Below, in pieces: positions 10,754 to 23,590 of a DNA stretch of 64,000 bases. Below the pieces are notes generated by a model, which saw nothing but the letters and a program-made list of their open reading frames with translations, did no database searches and had not been told where the DNA came from. Numbering within the stretch: the stretch's first letter is position 1; each line of letters begins with the position of its first letter. This DNA comes from Straminergon stramineum (Eukaryota; Streptophyta; Bryopsida; Hypnales; Calliergonaceae): positions 2,978,501 to 3,042,500 of the forward strand of contig OY987271.1 of assembly GCA_963920665.1 (NCBI GenBank), given 5' to 3'. Made by a program: the position numbers and the translations under genes.

Positions 10754-12367
10754 GACAAATCATGGCGGGTGCGTTACATGGTGGCCAACCAGTTGTATGA
10801 GCTTTGTGAGGCAGTTGGTTCAGAGCCAACCAAGTGCTTATCTAAGAACTGTGCTGCATTTATCATTCCACTGTACTGAAGTTCTTTGGCTTTGTTAGGA
10901 TGTCACAACATGGGCTTTACTGGGATTCGATATTGAACTCTGAATTGTTGCGAGATAGAAGTCAAAGATATGTAGATTATCCAGGAAACTGATTTTCTCA
11001 GTGAAGATGCTCTTGGCAAAATTGAAGATTTTCGAGGAAATTTTAGTTTCAATATGATCATATATATGCATTTCTGAGTTCCTCGATTTTGGAACTTGTG
11101 TGGCTATGTGTGCTCGACTTCTAGGACTGAGCTAGTACCTGCATATGTACGTCTACTACGCGATCATGAAGCAGAGGTGCGTATTGCTGCAGCTGGCAAA
11201 GTGACGAAATTCTGCAGGATTGTCAGCCCTCAAGACCAGCATTAATAACCAGTTTATAATAGGCCTATTCCCTTTCAACAATGGGAGAGCCTTAAGAGAA
11301 ATTTTCTGTAGCTCATGTCTGTATTCTTTATGACATTTTGCAGGAAGCCACCATTGAGCAACTCCTGCTGATATTTCTATCATTCTTGAAAGATAAATTT
11401 CCAGATGTACGACTAAACATCATCAGCAAGGTAGATCAAGTCAATCAAGTAAGGGGTTATTTCTATTATCAAAGAGCATCACGTTGCTGCAATTCCTCAT
11501 TGTGAAGAATCTGTTGAATCTGACCTATTTACATCTTGTCATCCTCTTTAATTTTAGTTCTCTATCTACTACCTTCAGTTATTAAGGTGGCCAATGATGA
11601 GGAAGAAGAGCAGTTCTAAATTTTGAGCTTTTTGTTTGCAGGTGATAGGTATTGACTTGCTATCCTAATCACTGTTGCCAGCTATTGTTGAGTTAGCTGA
11701 GGACCGGCATGGTGTGTCCGTCTTGCCATAATTGAGTACATTCCTTTGTTGGCCAGCCAATTAGGCGTCGACTTTTTGGATGACAAACTGGGCACTCTAT
11801 GCATGCAGTGGCTGGGCGACTAGGTGCACATATTACCAATTTATAACAAGCTATGAATTAATTTTTTTCATTTGTTAGGAAGATACAAAATTAAGCAATG
11901 TGGATGAGTACCTCTCGAGGTAAGGATGCATATGGTTTGTATAGGAATAGTGGTCACTTGTGTACCTGTGCATACTTCTGTATCCCGCCCTTCTAACCAT
12001 AGTTAGGATGAACAGGTGTATTCTATCCGAGAGGCCGCTGCGAACAATCTTAAATGCCTTGCTGAAGAGTTTGGCCCCGAGTGGGCATTACTACACATTA
12101 TTCCTCAGGTACTCACCGAATTTGATTGTTGTGAGGTTTCAACTTTGTAAATTTCAGTATTGCAATAGTGACTTTTGTTTAAGTGATAGGTTGAGCACGT
12201 TTCCTAACGATCTTCTGGGTGTCGCAGGTGATGGATAAGATCAACAATCCTCACTACTTGTACCGCATGATAATTCTTGTGTCAATTTCTCTCCTTGCTC
12301 TTGTAGTCGGTGTAGAATCTACCTGCCAAACAATGTTGCTAGTCATTGTCAATGCTTCAAAAGACAG
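10754..12367 (+). pseudogene. PP2AA: PP2A scaffolding A subunit, internal exons, degenerate
   Basis: HEAT-repeat exons of the PP2A A subunit appear in order. 10754-10833 gives DKSWRVRYMVANQLYELCEA. From 11125, TELVPAYVRLLRDHEAEVRI and GKVTKFCRI, then decay. 11344-11448 gives ATIEQLLLIFLSFLKDKFPD and VRLNIISKVDQVNQ. From 11642, [26 protein letters not shown] and, after a frameshift, [20 protein letters not shown]. 12016-12108 gives [20 protein letters not shown]. 12228-12367 gives NNPHYLYRMIILVSISLL to NASKDR. This is roughly residues 260-495 of a usual 587. In-frame stops, a frameshift and a decayed exon make it non-functional. Retained introns exclude a processed copy. Confidence 0.88.
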
Positions 12368-12682
12368 GTGCAATAGACCCTAAAATCTCAGGGCCCTTGG
12401 AGAGACGTTCTCAAGATTCCCAACCCCACAACGAGTTGCAGATTGTAGTCACGCAAACTTATGGCAAATAAATCCACAATTCTCCTTCTTTCGGATTCGT
12501 GCGGATCATTGCAGACAATCCATGCAGACACTTCTCCGGAAGAATGAGACAGATAAATCAATGATAGCAGGAGTTCCTGGTATGCCCTGGGATAACGTTC
12601 CCCTCACTTCCCGCTCATGACCTCTGGAAGAACGTCGGGTGTTCCCCGTTAGGGGAGCGTAAGCGTCTCCTAATTGGGCCCA

Positions 12683-12834
12683 TAAAAAATACTCATTGGG
12701 AGTCAAACTGTTGTAGAAGATTTTTCCTTTCCACCCCTAATTCCAAGGATGAATAGTTGCACTTCTATCCTACACATTAGAATTCCTTGTCATTCATTGG
12801 ACAAAAAATGTTTGCCTCGTCATTTAGGGGTTAA
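12683..12834 (+). mobile_element. MITE, right half
   Basis: It resumes at TAAAAAATACTCATTGGGAG and ends CATTTAGGGGTTAA. It matches 54940-55087 closely (CCTTTCCACCCCTAATTCC, GTCATTCATTGGACAAAAAA). The left half is at 7785-7865. Confidence 0.85.
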
Positions 12835-15200
12835 TTAGTAGCATTGAAATGGGAAGTCATTCGTAATCATTATGTTGGTTGGTGAGAGAGGTGAATGCAG
12901 GTACTCGGTCTTTATTGAAAGCATGAGTTCTTTCCAACTATGGTGAGTGTAGTGATGACATGTTAGGGCCATGGTACTTTTTTTGGAAGTTCCGTGGGAT
13001 GGCCATCACTTTAAATCTGGTGAAGCATGTACACTTTGGATCTAGAAACACTTTTCAATTGTACTCATATATTTTTTCATCCAAATTTGGCAACTTCATC
13101 CTCATTTTAAATAGAAATGGAAAATTTACGGCCAGAAAAGACAACCTTTATCTAGTGAATAGTAGAGACTTATTTTGAAATGGTGCAAATTGCTTCCCCC
13201 CACCTCCACCCTAAGGGGGTTAGTTTGAGCATGGAGGAACTTGAACAAGAGCAAAAGAAATAGGCATGGATTTTCTAGGAGAGAAGGAATCACTACCTCT
13301 AATTTTTGCGAATGTGAGTTGTATTTCACCATAGAGTACATTCCATACTTAGTACATTCCATGCTTAGTACATTTTTGCTTTGGTTTTATGAGCTGCAAC
13401 TTTGATCATCTTGTAAGTAATTCTAATTTTTGAGATTTGGCCAACTCCAAATGTTGATAGTCCTATTGTAGCATCAACACCAACTAGTGCAACTTCCAGT
13501 ATTTATAGGGGCATGGCAATGAAAAGAGATGCAAAGTTAAAGGACTAGGTGTCTTCTAATGCATGTCTCTATATATATGAAGATTAAGTTGTGCATGTAT
13601 CTTGGATAGTACAATATATGTGAGTCTATTATGTAGTCTTGCACTCTCACTCCATCTCATGAGAGGCACAAAATTTAGGGAAGAGTGAAATGGCATGGAA
13701 GCTAGGCTTATGACGTAGAGTAGTCCAATGGACAATGGTCAAAGTTGTAAGAGGTGTCCATTAATGTAGACATATGCAATATGGACAAGAGTGTTATTTA
13801 GACCCCTACTCTTGAACCCAATTATGTTCTCTCATATCCTAATGTAGTAGAAATTGCACTCACATTGCCATTGGGGCTCAAAGGATTGAGAATTGGGTGA
13901 AAAGTCATCATTAATTTTCATGAATTCTTTGAAGCACCACCATGCAGTTTGTACACATGGCTAAATATTCCTCCATTATTCTACAACATAGAGGGACATT
14001 TTGAACTTGTCAATGTGAAGGGAATTTAGAGAGCCACATTAGCATCCCAAAGAACAAGAATAATCCATTGACAGGATTGCACCTCATCATCTACTATATG
14101 GTACTTCTCAATTTCACAACCTTTTTGTAGTTCTCCATGACAAACTCTTAGGAGACAACAAGGGCACCATGTTCAAATAGCAAAGAAACTTGCTCATGGT
14201 AGTCATCTCATCAGTTCTCAGGGATCTAGCTTTGGTGTTGCTTTGTTGCTGTGTTGTGTTTTTTCTATCTTTATGTACTAAGACTTTTAAAAGCCACTAG
14301 AGGGATGTCATCCAATTGAATAGACCGTGTAGAGAAAGTTTTGATTGCGGACGTTGTCTATGATCTTTACTAGGCAATCATTGAAACAGAGCAATGCCAT
14401 TGTTCCAGTTGTGCACCTGAAACCTTGATAAATTAGGGAGCAACGGAATTGATGTGCAATTTCTTAAAAGCAAATCAGTTTGTGTATTGATTCATTATTC
14501 TTTTGTACTTTGCTCTGTGATCATGCTAACCAGATGATGCGCAGTCTAGTCGACAACTTTTTTCTTCACCGCAATAGATCAGGACTTCCCTCTAACCTGT
14601 GTCTTCAATCTGAAATACATTGCTCCAAAGTCTAGGCATTCATTTTTATGTCCCATTGCTCTCTATTCATTGCTTACTATAAGAAAGGAGCCCTAGTCAG
14701 CACTTTCAATTGACAGTTTTGTAGATACTCATCTCGTGGTTTAGGATATTTGATGCTAGACACTTGGGAAATCAGTTCTGAACACTCAACTGCATTTCTT
14801 ACATGCTTTGTTTCCTAGTGTCATTCTCACATGCAATGAGAATATGGAGTACTTGCAATATAGTTGCAAAGGAATGGCTCAAGATTTTAACGGTACAAGG
14901 GTAGGATGCACAACAATTGAGGGTTTCATATTTGTTCTGTTTGATTCTTAATTATCACTGCCATTGAGATATTGCAACTCGGGTGACAATATCGCCACAC
15001 CACAGAGTAAGAGTAAAAACATATGAACACGAAACATAAGACTTGATATTTTTTTAACGTAACGTTTTCCACTACTGCATGACGAGCGTACTGCATTCTG
15101 TGTAAAACTTATATGCTACCATTACAGTACTGTGATAGCCAAATTATGCTACATGTACAAGCCAGTATCCAACTTTTCTCCAACTCAGACGAAGGCTTCC
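12835..15200. repeat. Segment T, copy 1
   Basis: It is collinear with 29531-32140 (for example ATGAGTTCTTTCCAACTATG, GGATGGCCATCACTTTAAAT, TAGAGTACATTCCATACTTA, CATGTAGTTTGTACACATGG-like wording). No gene is recognised. Position 12919-12925 (GGTCTTTATTG) is the unoccupied counterpart of the MITE insertion at 29591. Confidence 0.8.
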
Positions 15201-15304
15201 TGGGCTTCCCCTCCATCAGGTGGCGGAGCCATGACGCCTGAGTAACTACGTTGAAGCATGCTGTGCTCCAGCTCCAATTCCATCTTCATCTCCGTTTGGA
15301 AATT

Positions 15305-17070
15305 TCAACCTTTCGGCACAAGAGCAATCTGCTTTTGCAGATCAGAAATTCGTTGCTGGTGATCAGAAATTTGGTGGTGGTGGTCAGAAATTTGTTGATG
15401 TTCAAGATCAATCTGTTGTTGTAGAGTGCTCACACGTGTTTGAAGCAAGTCCCATTGGTCACTGCCGTTCAGACTCATTCCACTCTCTGTGTTTGGTGGC
15501 AGTTGTAAAACAGGTAGAGCAGATCCTTCTTCAAAACCAAGGCTATGACCGTTTGAAAGCGCAAGACCCTGAACATCATCCGGCAAATGCTGTCAGAAAC
15601 CTAAACCAGCAAGGGTAGTGCAATTCTAATAAGGCAGAAACCCAATAAAGCCTGAGCTTCCTTTCCCGTGGCTTTAGAAATCATCCATTTATAAAGCCAA
15701 TTACACATGGCCATATGAAATACTTCTTGGTTCTATCGCATCTAAACACGCTTGTTGGCGGTACACTGCAAATGCATCATCTCGAGGTTAAAATGTGACT
15801 GGGACCCAAGTTATTACTTTAAATACCAATAATTCATCGCTTACTCATGTAGTATCCACATAGTATAAATTTTAATGCTTCAATGAATTAGAATTCTCTT
15901 ATGAACGGGAATAAGACCTAAAAACAAATTCCATTCTACTAGTGAAAACCACTCAAAAGCAGAAAGAATAAGTTCCTTACCTCATGCACTCCACCCAAAC
16001 AATGGGATGCGCATTCCCAACCTTGATTGTCAGGCATGGCCATATCCATTCCCAAGTTCTCCACCTGACTCACAAGGGCTGGCTGTTGATGTTCATCTGT
16101 GTTCAACAAGCGCGGGTTAGAAAAGTCCACATTCACCTCATCTTGCTCTGGCGTCATCGGATCTTCCAAATATTCCTGCAGCAACAAGTCTGCCTCCTTC
16201 TTTTTGAAATCTTCATAAACCTTCTTTGCTTGATCTATCACCCACGTCCTCTTCTCTGCGCCAGTGAGGCTTCGCTCTCCCTCGCTCATGGGTGGGACTT
16301 GAAACCAGTCATCCAACAAACCTGCATCTCTGTTGTAGTAGAAGGTAGCAATAAGAAACATATGGTGTGCCTCTTGCTCGGTGGCGAACTGCCCAAGTTC
16401 GAGCTTTGGCACTGTTTCGCCGTTCCACTTAGGAGGTGTCAATCGTGCAACATACACCACCTTGGTGCGACCTTGCTTGTCCACTCGTGTTCTCTTGTGC
16501 GCTCCTCTAAGCGCTACCTCTCTGAACTTAATCCACACGTAGGCGCCTAGGAACAGGACTACTGGTACATAAATATCTCGAAAATCTAAAGAACTCCGTG
16601 AGTAGGATTTCGAGCTGCCTAGGTCCGCATTCCCCGTGAGGTATTGGTATACCAAAGACAGCAGAGCCACTGCTAACACAACAACGACGTCAGACGGGAC
16701 TGACTCTATGTAGAGCTCTTCTTCAGTAAGATACTGCCACTCGTCATCGTTAAATGATCTCCAAACGGGGAACTTAAAGAGTTCAGGTACCAATCGTCGC
16801 CCATCGTTTACTGATGCATCGGTTTCATTCGCACATTCTTGCCAGATATCCAAATTTAGGAAGAAACCCGAGTTTTAAAGACATTTAGTATAGAGGTCGA
16901 CAAGACGGCAATCCTCGGCACTGCCTACGATTGCCCTCGGACGGAACTCCAAAACCCCTTCGGACAGTATCTCACTTTTGGCTTCAGCACCAGGCAAGTC
17001 TCCATCACGCAATCCAGACCAGTTCGAATAAAAACCCGCAAAGGTTCCAGCGATAATAAAGCTCTTCCAT
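15305..17070 (-). pseudogene. A1: A-type membrane-hairpin / coiled-coil protein, N-terminus broken
   Basis: Two exons are supported. Exon 1 runs 17070-15981 and ends GTGCATGAG before GTAAGG. Exon 2 is 15568-15305 after an ATGTTCAG acceptor, joined in phase 0. The start aligned with the paralogs (MEELYYRWN) runs into a stop after 21 codons. The correct frame (GLRDGDLPGAEAKSEIL) then continues and meets a TAA near 16875. From there about 290 codons are open. They include the membrane pair (VVVVLAVALLSLVYQYLTG and DIYVPVVLFLGAYVWIKF) and the GERSLTGAEKRTWV block. Exon 2 encodes a coiled coil with the repeated heptad QISDHHHQISDHQQRISDLQ. The TATA word seen upstream of the two B-type genes is absent here. 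It is probably a pseudogene, or an N-terminally shortened gene if a downstream start is used. I do not recognise the family. Confidence 0.6.
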
Positions 17071-17582
17071 GGCCTCTAGTGCCCAATATGCCGCACCCCA
17101 TTGGCGTCCTCTCAGAGATTAACAATATAATACAAACTCCAGAGTTAGGGCGACAAACTGCACGCACACACACAACAAGTACTTAAGGGCGATCCATGAA
17201 CTCGATGCAACATGAACTCGATGCAACATGAACTCGATGCAAGAGTCGATCAGAAACGTCCTTGCTTGCTAGCTCAGGTTGAAACAATACCGTCGCCCAC
17301 CCAGGGCCATACTCGATCAGAACCCCCTTCAATTTCCCCAACCTCGAATTGAGAAAGTGCAACATGCAAGCGTCTGCAGAAGCTCCAGAAGAAAAAACTA
17401 TGTCCCGACCCTCGGTGACTCCTGGTGAGCTCTCTACATAGAGCAACTGCGCCAGAGCTTGGCTGGCTTTTTGTACAGACAGTTGGGGGGGACTGCGGGA
17501 ATCAAAGGGGGGTACAGGAGGAGCCAGGGGGGTATCGAAGGGGGGAAGAAGACCCTGAACGCAAAGTCAAGGGGGGGGGGGG
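17071..17582 (-). promoter_or_regulatory. 5' flank of A1 with triplicated 16-mer and G-rich block
   Basis: The block CATGAACTCGATGCAA is present three times in perfect tandem at 17195-17242. The B-type flanks have a single related copy. The sequence GGGCCATACTCGATCAGAAC at 17305-17324 lacks the TATATA inserted at the same place in the B-type flanks (29213, 54543). At 17487-17582 are repeated G-runs (GGAATCAAAGGGGGGTACAG, GGTATCGAAGGGGGGAAG). The first 80 bp of the window repeat this end. Confidence 0.65.
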
Positions 17583-20176
17583 GCCGCCGGGTCCTACTCT
17601 AAGATAGAAAGGAATAAAGAGGGGGAGGGGGAGGGAAAAAAGGAAAAAGGAGGGGGAAGGGGAAAAAAGGAAAAAAAGAAAGATAAAGAAGAAGAAGAAT
17701 TGAACTTTTAATTAAAGTAATTTAAAACAAAACTTGAACATCAATACTTTAAGGAGGAGAGTTGGGCCTCTTGATTCATTATCAATCAAGAGTGTAGAGG
17801 CTTTGCACCCTTTATTTACTTATGTATGCAAAGTAAAAGTTGACTAAAAGTAAGAGTCAATATACAATGGTAACATTTGATCTAGTTTGTTTTATATATA
17901 ACATTGAGATATTCCCAATTGTAAACTCATCAGTCATTCTCTTTATACCATTAGAGAGCTTGACTCAACAAGGGTTGTACTAAAGTCGTATCATTGCTTT
18001 TAGATGGATGATAGATTTGTGAGCAATTTTTAAGTGCATAAATTGAATTAAATTATGGAAAATGGAGTATAGGAGTTTTTGATGTTATTCTTGGCATTGC
18101 TTAATGAGTAGAAATGTACCAAAGTTGTTTTAAACTTTGATCTTAAGTGTGAAAGTTATGGGTTTTCAATTGAATTTTGTTACTAGAAATTAGCTTTAAT
18201 TATGGATAAATTATTCTAAAAATTAAAAATTAAAAGAATACATATGAAAATCACGGAAAACACTTGGACAAGTGCACAATGCCACACATGTTCATAAGTC
18301 AAATTTTAAAAAACTACATTGATCTTAAACTTAAAAATGATAATAACCAAAAAAATCTTTGTATTGATGAAGGAAAAAAGGTTGAAATTCAATTCATAAA
18401 TCAATTTCATTTTTTTATAAATAAATAAATAAATCTTTCACATGATTGAAAAATACTAAAATGAAATATTCTATTCAATGTTCAATGCATTGTATATTAT
18501 TCAATTTAATGGTAAATGTTCTTTATTTCTTATTTTTTTCTTAGTATATTTTCAAATAAAAATAATATATTAAATACCTTAACATTATTGAAGGAAAAAA
18601 ATCAATAACAATAAATTGATTATAAATTCTATAGAGTGAATGAAATTATCTAAAATGAAGTGAAAATAAATGAAATCATATAGTAGTGAAGTGAAGGAAA
18701 TGTAAAATGATTGCCAAGCAATGCTATCATTTTATTTGCACAAAAGAAAACATGTGTTCAAATAATAATATACATAAATGAAAACCAATGCTTTGTAAAA
18801 AGCATCAATATGACAACTTAATTCTCTAAATCATATGGTTTACATAGATGATAAATCTATATGTTGAATGAAATACATATAAATTTTGACATAAGTTTAT
18901 ATAATATCTGCTACATTTTTTGTTTTCCTCTTTTGCCTTCATCTTTTTTTCTTTTGTTTCAATTGAAATTGATCTCAGATAAGGAAATTAGAATTTTCGA
19001 GGTAGTTTTCTACTTGACATTAGTATTTCCATTGTATTGTAAACTTTTCTCAATCAACTGTAGTATGATTGTTTGGTTTGATACGTTTCTTTCATTGTGA
19101 TGATGCAATAAATATGAAAACAACTAAGTGTACTTTATAGAATATGGAGTGCCGCTTTTACTACAGATGGTACAATTGCCAAGTCAATGTCTTTAAGATT
19201 TGTAAGTTGACTACAAAGTCGAGGCTCATATATAGATTCTAATTATAGTTCTTGTAAAGAATCTTAAACAACCAAAGGCAATGATGGTAAATCTACTATG
19301 ATTTCAAGTTTGGCTTATGTCTCAACTTCTTCAGTGATACCTTGATATTTTCATCTAATTTATTTATTTGGAAGGTACTTGAGTACAATTTCAGTGAATT
19401 GTATTGCAAAGTCCCTTATTATGGTCTTATTGACTGTTTTTTAAGATGCGTAATCTACGGATCCTGGTAATGTATTTTGGTCATTTTTTGCTATTTTCTC
19501 TTGATGAATTTCAGCCATAAAAATGATGTTTTTTAGATTTGAGTCTAGCTAAAGAAATGAAGCTTACCAAGTGCAATTTCTACTCCAATTAGAAATTTTG
19601 AAAAATTCATAAATTTCAATATTTTATAGCAATATGAACTTTAGACCTATACATGTGCTTTTTAATTTTCTATTTTTAGAGGGACACAATAACTTTGGCT
19701 TACTCCATGATGTCCTACACTATAATATACATCTATGGTCAAATTTTATATTTTTTGATGGTACATTTTATATTTGGTATGAATTTTCTTCATTTTTATC
19801 TTCAAAAGTTTGTAATATTTTCAGATTTCCCCCAAAAAATTTGAAAATTTTAGAACTTGTAATAGAGATGTGACTAAATCTTTCAAAAATAAATAATTTT
19901 TTTTCATTCATATATAGTTGTATAATGGCAACAAATAGAGTAATGACAATAGACAATAGAGGCTTAAAATGAGTGGTTATAGGCCCATCCTTAGAGTGTT
20001 AACCTTAGAGTACTCTAACATCCAAAATTTGTACAATGAATAGATCGAAACTCAAGTTTCATCTTCCTTATTGTTTGGAAATAATTTTTCTAATTTGTGG
20101 AGATACTTTATCAAGGTGTTGTCCTATATAATGGTTGGATTTGGTATTACTAGTGTACCATGGGGGGGGGGGGGGG
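17583..20176. other. AT-rich insertion between the A1 flank and S2, no gene seen
   Basis: In unit 1 the G-run is followed at once by segment S, whereas here 2.6 kb of AT-rich DNA intervenes and ends at another poly-G run (20162-20178). It contains polypurine near 17600-17700, short ATAAATAAATAAAT-type simple repeats near 18415, and only short frames without domains. I see no target duplication or inverted ends beyond the poly-G on each side. Confidence 0.5.
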
Positions 20177-20478
20177 GAGTGTTAGAGTCTGAGAATTACA
20201 AACACAGCAATGACCAACTTCAAGCTTGACGGCATCCCTCTCTTCAAACTCGACCACTATCAAACAGTCCGACAAGATTTGTGGGCTCCAATGTTGAACA
20301 TATGCAAGTAATTGGGGACACAATAACAAGAAGGATTGTAATGGGTATGATTACCTTAACCGTCGAGGGACGTTGAGGACCATAAGTGAACCTTCAATGC
20401 ATGACCTCATATCCCCTTTTTGGTTAAATAATAGAAGCATTTTGGTGATGCCCTTAGTCATAGGGGCGACAGCCTTCA

Positions 20479-20706
20479 AGGATTAACCCTAGAATGATGC
20501 TAAGGACTAAAATTGAACAATGAATGACAAAGGATATCTCTATAGTATACATAGAAGCAATTCTTCATCTATTGTTTTTATGCTAGGAGGTGGGGGCATG
20601 TAGAATCTTCGTAAGCATGAGTTAGCCCTCATTGTAGGCCTTTCTTTTATTAGAAGAAAAGAGATTCCATTAGAGCAAAAATTAAGAGCATCATTCCAAG
20701 GTTAAC
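20479..20706 (-). mobile_element. Degenerate MITE in S2
   Basis: It is the same relic as at 379-605 (GGATTAACCCTAGAATGATG ... CAATGAATGACAAAGGATAT), in the same position in the segment. It was therefore inserted before S1 and S2 separated. Limits are approximate. Confidence 0.55.
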
Positions 20707-22134
20707 CTCTTTAAAACAAGCACACAAAGCTGCATTTTAGTTCAAAGTAGCACATGACATTAGATGTGGATTATTTCTTTAATTCCTAATACTACTATGA
20801 CATTTTCAGGCTTGAAATTGATCAAAAATACTTGTACCTAATGCAAGGCTAAAATATTCATCTTTGTTTATTATCTAAGAATTCCAACCATAGGATCCTT
20901 TTGTTAACTTGTTCAAGTACATCCTTCCCAAATTTTAGAGTGAAAAACACCTCCCATTACATGTTCATGTATCTAAACTTTCAAAAGTAGTTTTTCTTTG
21001 CCCTTTCCAAAGGAAAAGTTTTGTATTTCAACATTTTTACAAAAAACCATGTGTGTCCTATAACTTGTGCAACTTAGCCAATATGTGAGGAAATGGATTG
21101 AGATAACATGAAAATGATTTTAACCAAAAATCCTTTTTTCTTCATCTTTGAAGAAATTATAAAGTGGGAGGTACGTGGTACATGATGAAAGAAAAATCTA
21201 AATCGATGATAAGATTCACAAGAAATTGTCAATCTCAATGGTAAGAATGTTCTAGTAACCAACATCTATACTTGTTTTTATTTGGAAATCTTCAAAATTG
21301 AGTTCAAAAAACAACTATTATATGGTTTATTCTCTACCTTTATTGCCCAGAAAATAAAATTCTTCTTAACTTTCAAGTTAATATTCAAAATGGAATAGTT
21401 TCAATATTTTTGAGTAGATATCAATCCATAAAATGGAATTCAATTAATCCTTATTTTTGTAGAATGTAATTTTGGTTTCCACATGGATATTGAAATATAA
21501 TTAAAGAAACCTTATAACCTTTGAAATACTTATGAGAATGATGTGAGACAAAAGCTTCACATGTAGATTCGGATGCATGATTAGCATCCATCCAAAAAAT
21601 TTGAAGCAAAAATAGTTCAAAGTAGTCTCTTTAGTCAATCAAGGATTAAACCTTGTCGAGGTTATGATTTGTACCTAGCAAATCATTATCTTCAAAATAA
21701 TTTTGTGGTCTAAGAAAATAGTGAGGATATTAACTTTTGAGCTTGGCTCCAACATCAATATTCTAAATGATGGACAAAAAACTTCAAGGCCATGTTTTAT
21801 TTCATTCAACAAAATCAATAATTGAATCTTTTTAAAACCACCTTTTTCTAAGACCAATTTTATGAAACAAAGGTAAATAATATAATCCTACAAAATATGA
21901 GCAAACTTCAAAAAAAGATTAAGGCATTAAAGGTTTAAAACCACAAGGGGAAGAATGATGGATTTTTTTCCTTTTATATATTTTCACCTTTTGTATGAAA
22001 AAACCTTCAACTAGGACAAAAATATTTATTCTCACAAAAATGACATTTAGTAGTAGGCTATAAATTATAACTCCTTTTTCATTACCTTTAGAGTTTAGAC
22101 CTTAGTTGGTGCAAAAGTACTTTAATCATATTTT

Positions 22135-23590
22135 TAGGCCATAGTAAAAAATCTAAGGCATATCGCCTTACAAACATTCAAAACAAATGGATAATCATTC
22201 ATTTGAAGAGATGTAATATATGAGAAAATCCCATTTGGATGTAAAAGAAAAGATGTCGACATACAAGGATGATGACAAGAATTTAATCGATGACTTCAAT
22301 TTACTTAGAAGACCTTCTACAACTATGAAGTTTAATCTAGCCAATATACCTCATAATCTAAGTGTGTATATTGAACAATGGCAAGAAAACATAGATCTAC
22401 ATGCATTTGATCTACAACCAATAGCACATAGTTCTCTAAACTTAGAGAGACAACCCCCTTCTTGGAATGATTAATTGAAGCTTTATGTTAACTAAAATTA
22501 CACAATAATAATCATAAAATACCTTACCTTCGGAAGAAACTAAAGTTACTTATCTATTAAAAGAGTCAAGCCCTCTACCTATTATTTGTTGGCCTAGAAG
22601 AAACATTAAATCAACAAAAGGTTACTTGAGTCCATACAAGAAAGAGAAGTATATACAAATCATTGTCTTATAGATTATCAAGCTATTGTTGTTCTTACCT
22701 CTATGCAAGCACCTCAATTCCTTCAAGGTTGAAGCTTTAGAGAGAGTTGATGCTAAAGAATGGGAAGTTGCAATCACTATAGAATCACATCATTAGAAAA
22801 GAACAATACTTGAAATTTAGTTTTTCTTCCTTCAAATAGAAAACCAATCACTTCAAAGTGGATTTTAAAAAATGAAAACCAAAGTTGATGGTACTAATAA
22901 TAAATATAAGGCTAGGCTAGTAGCAAGAGGCTTTACTCAAACTCAAGTTCTTGATTATAGTTACAAAGATGTTCTCTACCTTAGTCAAACTCAATTCTAG
23001 AAGTGTTTCAAGGCCATATTCGTTATATTGAGACTTTTCGTAGGTTCATTTTTATCCTCAACTTAAAGATAATGTACTTTATCTCTTTTCTAGTATTTTT
23101 TATAAAGAGGTAACGACACCAACTTTTAGAATTTCATTCTAGGATCACTATTTGAGCATTATTTATTTTTGGTTTCAATTACTATTTTTTCAAATCAGTT
23201 TTCTAATAACTAGCATTCTTTCTCTAAATTTACAAAAAGTCTCAAGATAACAAATATGGCCTTTTTTGTTGCTTAGTGGCTCAATACAACTTAGAGATTC
23301 ACCAATTAGATGTTAAGACAACATTTATAAAAGACTATATATATATATAAATTAGTCAACCTGATGGTTTATCCCCTCTTATATACACTAATTTTGGGTG
23401 TAAAGCAAACAAATCTCTATACGGCCTCAAACAATCATCTAGAGCATGGTATCAATGATTAGATCAACATTTACTCCTTCAACAATATCAATGTTCAAAA
23501 TTAGTTGCTGATATCTATTTTAAAAAAGGAACTTGATAGTGATGGTCATTTTAATATCTAGATTGTTGTCATGTTCAAATACATCAATTA
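22135..23590 (+). pseudogene. Ty1/copia fragment in S2, dead
   Basis: It repeats the fragment at 2030-3480, with the integrase-end and reverse-transcriptase blocks (DAKEWEVAI, YKARLVARGFTQTQV, LEIHQLDVKTTFI) and in-frame stops. A run of TCTCTC in S1 at 3240 is replaced here by a TATATA run. No LTR or gag was seen. Confidence 0.8.

Larger units (their letters stand above)
7866..12682 (+). mobile_element. 4.8-kb insertion inside a MITE, carrying two host gene fragments
   Basis: The insertion separates the two halves of a MITE. The halves overlap by TAA (7863-7865 and 12683-12685), consistent with a 3-bp target duplication. The ends contain GTGGGCCC on the left and GGGCCCA on the right, a weak inverted similarity only. 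Inside are exons of CstF-77 (9190-10407) and PP2A-A (10754-12367), both on the plus strand with introns retained. It carries no transposase I can see, so it is either a non-autonomous transposon with captured gene pieces or an insertion by another route. Positions 7866-9140 and 12368-12682 have no recognised gene. Confidence 0.65.

Noticed and set aside
7866..12682. Helitron as the carrier of the gene fragments
   Set aside because: No 5' TC / 3' CTRR ends with a clean hairpin at the borders, and the TAA overlap suggests a target duplication, which Helitrons lack. Not excluded.
15984..16550. 188-codon plus-strand frame
   Set aside because: It is antisense to A1 exon 1, whose minus-strand frame is conserved with B and C.
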